DNA from: Desulfococcus multivorans
GTDB lineage: Bacteria; Desulfobacterota; Desulfobacteria; Desulfobacterales; Desulfococcaceae
Length of the DNA stretch: 64,000 nucleotides
Direction: 5' to 3'
Assembly (NCBI RefSeq): GCF_001854245.1
Contig: NZ_CP015381.1
Span: forward strand, 646,001-710,000
Of the stretch, positions 53,413 to 64,000 are shown in pieces (position 1 is the first letter of the stretch; every line of letters begins with the position of its first letter). The notes under the pieces are model-generated. The model searched no databases. It saw only the letters and a list, made by a program, of their open reading frames with translations, and was not told the DNA's origin. The position numbers were made by a program, and so were the translations under genes.

Positions 53413-54995
53413 CGGCTTGCCCTCCGTTCAGTGACTTCGCAGGCCAGACCGGCCAGCTCGGCGATGAGCGTTGTCAGCCCGTTGGTGCGCAGCTCCATGT
53501 CGATTCCGGTCTCGCGGATCTCGACCTTATCCACCAGAAGGCGGATGAGCCGGTTTCGCTCCACAGGGAAAAGGTCTTCCCAGAAGCCCTCGACATTCTG
53601 GAAGGCCTCCGACACATCCTGTTCCGTAATGCTGCTCCCTTGGTAAGCTCTGCAGCGCTCGCTCACATGGGTCAGTTGTTTCGAGAGCTCGACCGCCTGG
53701 CGGTTGACGGTCGTCAGCATCTCGGCCTTGCCCGGCTGATCGTTGCCAGGTTTCATCAATTCGAGTGCCTGCTCCCGCGCCTGCGACAGCTCCATCTCGA
53801 GTTGGGCTTTCTGTTTGAACAGCCGCTCCCGCTCCGCCTGCTCGATGTCCCGGGCCGCGAAGTAGGTTTTGGCCACCAGCGTCGGTGTTCGGAACACCGC
53901 GCTCAACTGCTCGATCACCGCCTGCTCGATGTCCCCGGCGGGAATCCGTTTGAGCGGGCACCGGCTTACGGTCCGCTTGCTGTCTTTCTGGCAGATGTAA
54001 TAGGTGTAGTGGCGGCCGTTCTTGCGGGCGTAGGTCGGTCCCATCGCGCATCCGCAGTGGCCGCAGCGGATGACGCCTTTCAGCGGGGCGACCATTTTGG
54101 TTCTGGCCATGGAAACCTTGACCGGTTTGTTGTCCTCCAGGATGGCCTGAACCTTGTCCCAGGTCGCCCGGTCGATGATCCCTTCGTGCTCACCGGGGTA
54201 GCTGCGGTCCTTGTGGGCGATCTCGCCGATATAGATCCGGTTGTTTAGCAGCCGGTAGATGTGGGCTGTGTTCCATTCGGAGCCCTCGCGCACTCTGCCT
54301 TTCTTGGTAGTCCAGGCCTTGGTGCGGTACCCCTGTTCGTTCAATTCCTGGCCCAGCTTCTTGGCCGAGCCGATCTGGATGAAGCGGCGGAAGATGTACT
54401 GCACCGTCCTGGCTTCATCCGGGTTGACCAGCAGCTTCTTGTTATCCCGGTCGACGTCGTATCCGAGGATGGGCACGCCACCGCAGTATTTCCCCCGGCG
54501 CTTGGCGGCCGCTACCTTGTCCCGGATACGCTCGGCGATGACCTCCCGCTCGTACTGGGCGAAGGTGATCAGGATGCCGAGAAACATCCGGCCAGTGGGA
54601 TCGGTGGTGCTGAAGTGCTGGGTGACCGAGACGAAGCTGACGCCCTTTTCATTGAAGAGATCGATCATCTTCATGAAATCCAGCAGCGAGCGGGACAGCC
54701 GGTCGACCTTGTAGACGACGATCACATCGATCTTCCCGGCGTCGATGTCCGCCAGCAGGCGGCGTAGCCCCGGACGCTCCATGTTCCCGCCCGAGAAACC
54801 ACCATCGTCATAGCGATCCGGCAGAGCCGTCCAGCCACGCATCCTCTGGGCTTCGATATAGTGTTCCGCCGATTCCCGTTGCGCATCCAACGAGTTGAAT
54901 TCCTGTTCGAGCCCTTCCTCGTGGCTCTTGCGGGTGTAGATGGCACAGCGCAGGGTCTTGTTCTTGCCCGGCGCGACATTGCTGTTATCAAGCAT
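53409..54995 (-). CDS. Large serine recombinase
   Basis: A 528-residue site-specific recombinase. The N-terminal resolvase domain (about 15-160) has catalytic S24 in YTRKSHEEG, the DRLSRS motif and the RDxVAAAK E-helix. A recombinase domain (about 185-290) and a zinc ribbon (CGHCGCAMGP and a later Cys pair) follow, then a coiled coil (about 385-450) that controls directionality in such integrases. It should integrate or excise the surrounding element. Its neighbours DUF2924 and the small HTH protein form a recurring trio. Confidence 0.92.
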   Translation of the reverse strand: MLDNSNVAPGKNKTLRCAIYTRKSHEEGLEQEFNSLDAQRESAEHYIEAQRMRGWTALPDRYDDGGFSGGNMERPGLRRLLADIDAGKIDVIVVYKVDRLSRSLLDFMKMIDLFNEKGVSFVSVTQHFSTTDPTGRMFLGILITFAQYEREVIAERIRDKVAAAKRRGKYCGGVPILGYDVDRDNKKLLVNPDEARTVQYIFRRFIQIGSAKKLGQELNEQGYRTKAWTTKKGRVREGSEWNTAHIYRLLNNRIYIGEIAHKDRSYPGEHEGIIDRATWDKVQAILEDNKPVKVSMARTKMVAPLKGVIRCGHCGCAMGPTYARKNGRHYTYYICQKDSKRTVSRCPLKRIPAGDIEQAVIEQLSAVFRTPTLVAKTYFAARDIEQAERERLFKQKAQLEMELSQAREQALELMKPGNDQPGKAEMLTTVNRQAVELSKQLTHVSERCRAYQGSSITEQDVSEAFQNVEGFWEDLFPVERNRLIRLLVDKVEIRETGIDMELRTNGLTTLIAELAGLACEVTERRASR

Positions 54996-55512
54996 CCGAA
55001 CCTCCCTCGGCTTTTCTGCCGTAAACCTTCTTCAGCCCGAAAAAGACTTTGCCGTTCCAGCGCGTCCCGGTGATCTCCCTGGCCACCGCGCTGAGCGACC
55101 GGAATGTGCGACCTTCGAACTCGTAGCCATCGGCAAGGACGATCACCTCATAGCGCCGGTCGTTCCAGATCCGCACTAGTCTGGTCCCGGGCAGGATCGC
55201 CTCGTTCGATTTCCGCTCCTCTGGGATGCGTCGATTGACAGTGGCGACCGGGTCCTCCTTGGCGGCCTGCTGAAGATGGACCTTGGCCTGCTCGGACAGC
55301 CCGCCGTAGAAAAGCTCCTGGATGCGATAAGCCAGCCGCTTGATGAGGAATTGCTTTTTGTACTGGGGCGGCTCTTCGCCGTAGAGGTCGAGCCATTTTT
55401 CCCGGAGCTGCTCCAGGGACATGGATTGCAGCAGGGCCATCTGCCGAAGGACTGAGTTTCGGGTTCGGTCCTGGATCTTGCCGCCGGTGGCGGCGTTCTG
55501 TAACTCATTCAT
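54988..55512 (-). CDS. DUF2924 family protein
   Basis: A 174-residue basic protein of the DUF2924 type, almost always found next to a large serine recombinase. The pattern includes SLEQLREKWLDLYGEEPP, FLIKRLAYRIQEL and the C-terminal SLSAVAREITGTRWNGKVFFGL. It may bind DNA or assist recombination; no function is established. AAGGAG precedes the ATG. Its stop overlaps the recombinase start. Confidence 0.87.
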   Translation of the reverse strand: MNELQNAATGGKIQDRTRNSVLRQMALLQSMSLEQLREKWLDLYGEEPPQYKKQFLIKRLAYRIQELFYGGLSEQAKVHLQQAAKEDPVATVNRRIPEERKSNEAILPGTRLVRIWNDRRYEVIVLADGYEFEGRTFRSLSAVAREITGTRWNGKVFFGLKKVYGRKAEGGSDA

Positions 55513-55546
55513 TTTCAACTCCTTATTTTGGTTTCCGGACGAGTTG

Positions 55547-55789
55547 TCATGAATGAATGCTCTGTTCCGGCAATGAATCAAGTCCTTCTCCGAGCACAGG
55601 GGAAGAATCTTCGAAAACCTCTAACTCATTGCCCACACATGCGTTTTTTGCCAATCGGCGCAGGATCGCCGTGGCCAGAATGGAGGCGGCTGACTGGAGC
55701 CTCGCCTCACCCGACAGGCGGCCGGGTTTGCCGTTTTTGCCAAGGTCATCCGTCCCTGGCCCATCATTCATTTCCTGTACATCCAACAT
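55547..55789 (-). CDS. Small hypothetical protein of the recombinase module
   Basis: An 80-residue frame with GGAGG seven bases before its ATG. The product has an acidic N-terminus, a helix (ARLQSAASILATAILRRLAKNA) and an acidic tail. No family recognised. It lies 34 bases upstream of the DUF2924 gene, so probably the first gene of that operon. Its last bases are in one arm of a long inverted repeat (55548-55583 with 56021-56056). Confidence 0.55.
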   Translation of the reverse strand: MLDVQEMNDGPGTDDLGKNGKPGRLSGEARLQSAASILATAILRRLAKNACVGNELEVFEDSSPVLGEGLDSLPEQSIHS

Positions 55790-56056
55790 CGAACACCTCC
55801 GGTTGGACCGGGGGGCTGGATGGCGTGGATGCCAGAAAACGGCGGCGGTCGGGATGCGCGTTCGATGGCACCGTTGTTCGGCCAGGCCGAAACACCGAAT
55901 CCTCATTTCCAGTCCGTCGCCCTGTCCGGGGTTTCTGCCGTCTGTGCGCCGCCCAATCCGGCCAAGCTCTCAAGTTATTGAAAATAAACGTGCTAAATGT
56001 CGTCTTCGGCTGTTCTTCTACTTGATTTGTGTCCGGAAAGAAGCATTCATTCATGG
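55548..56056. repeat. Imperfect 36-bp inverted repeat flanking the small recombinase-module gene
   Basis: Arm 55548-55583 and arm 56021-56056 (reverse-complementary) match at about 27 of 36 positions, beginning with 14 identical bases CATGAATGAATGCT. Both arms would encode an N-terminus like MNEC..P..NQV if read outward. The interval 55790-56123 has no supported gene and presumably holds the divergent promoters of the recombinase operon and the amidoligase cassette. Confidence 0.55.
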
Positions 56057-56123
56057 TGTAATCGGAGGCTGAAAAGCCTTGCCAGACAACGACTTATAAG
56101 CGCCACGAACGACGGAGGCACGC

Positions 56124-57080
56124 ATGAACCTGAAAGAGATCCACTACGGGATCGAGATCGAGACCGTAAAACGCACCCGGGAGCAGATCGCCTGGGCCAT
56201 TCACTCGGTGGTGGGCGGCACGGTCCGCCATGTCGGTATCCCCAGCAGCTATGACCCCTGGGAGGTCGAGGACCTGCGCGGCCGCGTCTGGAAGGTGGTG
56301 GGGGACGCCTCCCTGACCAGCGTCCCGGCCCATCTGCGGGCCGAGGTGGTCAGCCCGGTGCTCGGTTACGAAGACATCCCACAACTGCAGGAGGTGGTCC
56401 GGGCCATCCGCCGCGCCGGAGGCAAGATCAACAGCCAGTGCGGCATCCACATCCATATAGACGCCGCGCCCTTCGACGGCAGGCACCTGGGAAACCTGGC
56501 GAAGATCATCTACAAGCAGGAGCCGCTGATCCTCCACGCCCTCGGCATCAGCCGCGACCGCCTCAACCGCTACACCCGGCCGGTCAGCGACGAGCTGATC
56601 CAGCGCATCGAACAGCATCGCCCCCGCACCAAGGACCAGCTCAACCGCATCTGGTACGGCTATCACAACCGCCAGCCCCAGCACTACGACAACAGCCGCT
56701 ACCACGGGGTCAACCTGCACAACGTCTGGTACCGGGGCACGGTGGAGTTCCGCTGGTTCGAAGCGACCCTCCACGCGGGGCGGATCAAGGCCTACCTGCA
56801 GTTCTGCCTCGCGGTCGCCGCCAAGGCGCTCAATGGCCGGGCCGCCTCCAGCCGCAAACGGGACTTCGATCCCCAGAGCGCCAAGTACGACTTCCGGGTC
56901 TTCCTGCTCCACCTCGGCCTGATCGGCGACGAGTTCAAGACCGCCCGCAAGCATCTGATGGCCAACATGCCCGGTGATGCCGCCTTCAAGAACGGACGGC
57001 CCAAACCGGAGGATGTCCTACCGGATGAAACCACCAATCTCACCAACGAGGCCGGGCAAGTTCCCGGCCTCACTGTTTAA
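56124..57080 (+). CDS. Glutamine synthetase-like amidoligase (Amidoligase_2)
   Basis: A 318-residue ATP-dependent ligase of the GS/GCS-like amidoligase group, which forms amide bonds between a carboxylate and an amine. Conserved features are YGIEIET (E11, E13), RAEVVSPVL (72-80), the GIHIHID metal block (about 107-113) and [13 protein letters not shown] (208-220). The C-terminal 60 residues are basic then acidic. First gene of a four-gene cassette with DUF5049, GATase and GGCT genes. GGAGG lies seven bases before the start. The substrate is unknown. Confidence 0.88.
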   Translation: MNLKEIHYGIEIETVKRTREQIAWAIHSVVGGTVRHVGIPSSYDPWEVEDLRGRVWKVVGDASLTSVPAHLRAEVVSPVLGYEDIPQLQEVVRAIRRAGGKINSQCGIHIHIDAAPFDGRHLGNLAKIIYKQEPLILHALGISRDRLNRYTRPVSDELIQRIEQHRPRTKDQLNRIWYGYHNRQPQHYDNSRYHGVNLHNVWYRGTVEFRWFEATLHAGRIKAYLQFCLAVAAKALNGRAASSRKRDFDPQSAKYDFRVFLLHLGLIGDEFKTARKHLMANMPGDAAFKNGRPKPEDVLPDETTNLTNEAGQVPGLTV

Positions 57081-57091
57081 AGAGGTGCCCC

Positions 57092-57616
57092 ATGAAGATT
57101 CTGATCCGCTCCACCACGCTGGACGGCGAACCGATCCCCGGCAGCGGAGAAACCCTGCAGGCCGCCGACTGCCTCGAAGTTGTCGAGCTGATGCGCGGCC
57201 AGACGCCGTTCACCGCCAGCCGAGCGCCCCGGGACTACATGACCGAGGTGCTCTCCGGCATCGAAGGCGGGCCGACCCGGCCATTGCCGGAGGATGCCGC
57301 CGCTGCGGCCGCCGAGTTTCTCACCCGTCTGGCCCGGCACGGCCTGATTGAGTTTCTGCCCGACGACAAGGCCAGCGATCCCTGGCCGGAACGCTTCCTC
57401 GGAGCCCTGGAGACAGTGAGGCTCTCCGGGCGCACCAACATGCTCGACCACCCGGAGGTGACCCGGCTGACCGCCGAGATGGGCTACCCGGAGGTGGCCG
57501 CGTGGCTGGCGGACCACCGGCGCGAATACGCGGCCTTCGTCCTCGAAGGGACGAGACCGCTGCTCGGCAAGAACTTCGGCGACAAGGAGGACCCGGCTCC
57601 ATGTGCGGACAAGTAG
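57092..57616 (+). CDS. DUF5049-containing protein of the amidoligase cassette
   Basis: A 174-residue protein. Residues about 105-160 (FLGALETVRLSGRTNMLD, EMGYPEVAAWLADHRREYAAFVLEG) match the DUF5049 pattern, a small domain commonly seen beside amidoligases. The N-terminal 100 residues (ILIRSTTLDGEPIPG, RGQTPFTASRAPRDYM) are a separate region with no family I can name. No catalytic motif. It may be a scaffold or the substrate carrier of the cassette. It overlaps the GATase start by 16 bases. Confidence 0.72.
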   Translation: MKILIRSTTLDGEPIPGSGETLQAADCLEVVELMRGQTPFTASRAPRDYMTEVLSGIEGGPTRPLPEDAAAAAAEFLTRLARHGLIEFLPDDKASDPWPERFLGALETVRLSGRTNMLDHPEVTRLTAEMGYPEVAAWLADHRREYAAFVLEGTRPLLGKNFGDKEDPAPCADK

Positions 57617-58398
57617 GCATCATCTTCGGCCGCAAGCGCAGACGGCCCGACGAGCGGGATTACCTGCGCGAGGTCTTCATCCGCATGCTGCTGCACAGCG
57701 AGGAGCGCGGCCCGCACGCCTCCGGTCTCGCCTGGCTCAAGACCGACGGTAGTCACCGGATTTTCAAGCGGCCGATGCGGGCGCACGAGCTGGTCTACGA
57801 GAAGACGTTCCAGGAACTGCTCGGGCAGGTCGACAACGAGACCACCATCCTCATGGGGCACACCCGCTGGCGCACCCGGGGCAACGAGTTCAACAACCGC
57901 AACAACCATCCCATCCGGGCCGGGATCGTCATCGGCACTCACAACGGCACCATCTACAACGCCGATTATCTGTTCCGCCGTCTCGGTCTGCCGCGCTACG
58001 CAGAGGTGGACAGCGAGCTGATCTTCCGCCTGGCCGACCGTTTCTCGCCCGAAGGCCCCATCGACCAGGAGGGGCTAAAGAAGGCGCTTGCCCTCTGTCG
58101 CGGCCAAATGAGCGCCGTGCTGACCTCACGCCTCGACCCCGGCACCATCACCGTGCTCAAGGGCAACAAGCCACTCTGCCTGCGCATCCACCGCCAGCAC
58201 CGGGTGGTGCTCTACGCCTCGGACGACGCCTTTATTGACTTTGCCGTGGTCAACGAGAAGGGCTGGCGCGAGCTGGAGGTGCCGCCCATGACCATGCTCA
58301 CCATCCGCCACGCGGATGTGCGGGCCGTCGAAAACAGCGAATTCCGCTTCATACCCCAGGAGCGCAAAGGGACACTGCCCGAAGGAGTGAATGCATGA
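57601..58398 (+). CDS. Class II glutamine amidotransferase
   Basis: A 265-residue stand-alone Ntn-type glutaminase domain. The nucleophile is C2, exposed after Met removal (MCGQVGIIFG). The glutamine-binding motifs HTRWRTRG (87-94), NHP (102-104) and HNGTIYN (114-120) are present. It is not fused to a synthase, so it may supply ammonia to, or cleave amides for, the amidoligase upstream. AAGGAGG precedes the ATG at 57601. Overlaps the next gene by four bases. Confidence 0.88.
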   Translation: MCGQVGIIFGRKRRRPDERDYLREVFIRMLLHSEERGPHASGLAWLKTDGSHRIFKRPMRAHELVYEKTFQELLGQVDNETTILMGHTRWRTRGNEFNNRNNHPIRAGIVIGTHNGTIYNADYLFRRLGLPRYAEVDSELIFRLADRFSPEGPIDQEGLKKALALCRGQMSAVLTSRLDPGTITVLKGNKPLCLRIHRQHRVVLYASDDAFIDFAVVNEKGWRELEVPPMTMLTIRHADVRAVENSEFRFIPQERKGTLPEGVNA

Positions 58399-58934
58399 AC
58401 ATTGGAGACACCGCGAAGCTGAACACAAACCCGGAAGACAGTCCCGAGACCATCCTCCGACTCTTCGTCTACGGCACCCTGAAACGGGGCTACTGGAACC
58501 ATCAACGCTTCTGCGCCCAGGCCCGCAGCATCGAACCGGCCATGGTCTGGGGCAGGCTTTACCATCTCCACGCCGGGTTCCCGGCCCTCGAGGTGCCGGA
58601 AGGGCTGATCCTGGCCCGGGGCACCGCCGACCCATTAGCCGACGCCCGCAGGCAACAGGAGATCGGCACGCCGCGCTTCGGCCGCCCGACCGACGACTGG
58701 GATCTGATCAGTGGGGAACTGGTGACCTTCACCGACCCGCAGCGCGACCTGCCGCCCATCGACCGGCTGGAAGGCTTCCGGCCTGGCGGGCACAGCATGT
58801 ACCAGCGGGTGATGGTGGTTGCAGCCAGGGGCTCAATCGCCTGTGCGGTATGGACTTACACCATGTATGCGCCTCAGAACGGTCACCGGGTCACCAACGA
58901 CAATCAGGCCGTTTTTTGGAAAAGTCGGCACTAA
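58395..58934 (+). CDS. Gamma-glutamylcyclotransferase (AIG2)-like protein
   Basis: A 179-residue protein with the GGCT fold signature YGTLKRG (26-32) and the putative catalytic acid E126 in DRLEGF. GGCT enzymes release 5-oxoproline from gamma-glutamyl amides. It closes the cassette and could reverse or trim the bond formed by the amidoligase. About 135 bases separate it from the next gene, so the cassette probably ends here. Confidence 0.87.
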   Translation: MNIGDTAKLNTNPEDSPETILRLFVYGTLKRGYWNHQRFCAQARSIEPAMVWGRLYHLHAGFPALEVPEGLILARGTADPLADARRQQEIGTPRFGRPTDDWDLISGELVTFTDPQRDLPPIDRLEGFRPGGHSMYQRVMVVAARGSIACAVWTYTMYAPQNGHRVTNDNQAVFWKSRH

Positions 58935-59071
58935 TCGGCACAAAACGCTTGATTTTGGCAATCCGCCAATGTAATTTGTGGGGGTTAATTTGCGGCACTG
59001 TGTCCGGATTTCGGGTTTCCCGGAGACCTTCGGGCTTTTACCGAAAACATGATGAACGAAGGACGAAGGCT

Positions 59072-59275
59072 ATGGATGAGAGATGGCTGACGGTCGATGA
59101 CATTTGCAAATATCTGAATGTAAGCAACGAGACGGTCTACAAGTGGATCGAACAACGGGCTATGCCGGGCCACCGGGTGGGACGTCGATGGATGTTCAAA
59201 CAAGACGAAGTGGACGAATGGGTCCGCTCCGGCGGTGCGGCTGACAAATCCGATAAGCCGGACACCGAGCAATAA
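59072..59275 (+). CDS. Excisionase-type helix-turn-helix protein
   Basis: A 67-residue winged-HTH of the excisionase/MerR-like group: WLTVDDICKYLNVSNETVYKWIEQRAMPGHRVG is cut here but spans residues 4-36, followed by FKQDEVDEWVRSGG. It probably binds DNA as a dimer. It is nine bases before brxF, so likely the first gene of the BREX operon and perhaps its regulator; alternatively it serves excision of the island. AAGG precedes the ATG at 59072. Confidence 0.82.
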   Translation: MDERWLTVDDICKYLNVSNETVYKWIEQRAMPGHRVGRRWMFKQDEVDEWVRSGGAADKSDKPDTEQ

Positions 59276-59284
59276 GGAGCGACC

Positions 59285-63528
<4,244 letters not shown>

Positions 63529-63529
63529 G

Positions 63530-63584
63530 AGTGACTAAGCGAGTGACCAACTTCGCCGAGTTTGGTCACCCGCAAAGTGACCAA
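63530..63584. repeat. GTGACCAA iterons between brxC and pglX
   Basis: Three direct units, GTGACTAAG (63531), GTGACCAAC (63543) and GTGACCAAG (63577), plus one inverted unit TTGGTCAC (63562-63569) that pairs with the second to form an 8-bp hairpin around 11 bases. They lie in the 85-base gap before pglX. Confidence 0.6.
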
Positions 63585-63613
63585 GCTGAGACACAAGACG
63601 AAAGCCAAGGATT

Positions 63614-64000
63614 ATGAAGATGAAAGAAACCAGTTTGTTCGACTCGCTGCTTGAAGAGCCGCAGAAGCCCTCCGGCCCGGTGACTTGCCTCGGCATGACC
63701 TTCGAGAACGATGAGGCCCGCCGCGCCCACTTTACCGAGGAGCTGCGCAAAAAACTGCAGGACCCGGAGTTTCGCAAGATCGAAGGCTTTCCCATCGGCA
63801 GCGACGAAGACATCCTGAACCTGAGTGATCCGCCGTATTACACCGCCTGTCCGAACCCGTGGATCGCCGACTTCATCGCCGAATGGGAGGCGCAGAAGCC
63901 GAAACAGCCCGAAGATTATCATTATCACCGTGAGCCATTTGCGGCCGACGTGAGCGAGGGGAAAAACGACCCCATTTACAACGCGCACTCCTATCACACC
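63614..64000 (+). CDS. pglX: BREX-3 adenine-specific DNA methyltransferase PglX (partial)
   Basis: The first 129 codons of a larger gene cut by the right edge. SDPPYYTACPNPW (from residue 71) contains the DPPY catalytic motif IV of N6-adenine methyltransferases, here near the N-terminus as in the permuted class. REPFAADVSEGKNDPIYNAHS continues in the BREX-3 PglX manner. The start may be 63614 or the ATG at 63620, which is better spaced from AAGG. The expected helicase, pglZ and brxA genes would lie beyond the window. Confidence 0.85.
   Translation, partial: MKMKETSLFDSLLEEPQKPSGPVTCLGMTFENDEARRAHFTEELRKKLQDPEFRKIEGFPIGSDEDILNLSDPPYYTACPNPWIADFIAEWEAQKPKQPEDYHYHREPFAADVSEGKNDPIYNAHSYHT

Overview
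The window looks like chromosome from a GC-rich anaerobic deltaproteobacterium (Desulfobacterota, probably a sulfate-reducer relative). This is inferred from gene content: an NfnAB electron-bifurcating transhydrogenase, a core-type MetE, an AtpZ/AtpI-headed Fo operon, a TRAP transporter, cobalamin salvage genes, and small zinc and SH3 proteins of types I associate with that group. No rRNA is present and no species call is possible.

Region 1 (1-6.3 kb, minus strand): cobU-cobS-cobD (cobD cut by the left edge), then an Fo-only ATP synthase operon, atpZ-atpI-atpB-(four-hairpin c)-atpE-atpF'-atpF, with a predicted promoter at its head and a terminator at its end. No F1 genes are present. Region 2 (6.8-12.6 kb, plus): DHH phosphoesterase, MBL hydrolase, precorrin-2 dehydrogenase, CcsA-like protein, hemA and fabD. 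Region 3 (12.6-24 kb): DUF1178, SH3 protein, dnaJ, queD, pyrE with a possible attenuator, ftsE-ftsX-envC-ctpA, dksA, PHP phosphoesterase, rnc and a radical SAM protein. Region 4 (24-34 kb): trxB, tpx, a DctPQM transporter, hldD, a MoxR/VWA pair, core metE and tatA. Region 5 (34-43 kb, minus): a branched-chain amino-acid-type ABC transporter (livGKHMF) with acuI and a FadR-type regulator that has a palindromic operator, followed by a GalT/HIT-like orphan. Region 6 (43-52.6 kb): CBS protein, thiD, nfnAB, tatD, ptsH-ptsI-smpB and the tmRNA gene ssrA.

Region 7 (52.9-64 kb) is accessory and begins just after ssrA, a common integration site. It carries a large serine recombinase with its two usual small partners, and a four-gene cassette of GS-like amidoligase, DUF5049 protein, class II glutamine amidotransferase and gamma-glutamylcyclotransferase-like protein. 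It then has a small HTH protein and the start of a type 3 BREX phage-defence operon (brxF, brxC, pglX), cut by the right edge.

The most noteworthy items are the quadruplicated ATP synthase c subunit, in which one hairpin has lost both ion-binding carboxylates, and the amidoligase cassette placed between a recombinase and BREX. Three families of palindromic or tandem repeats lie between the chromosomal genes.
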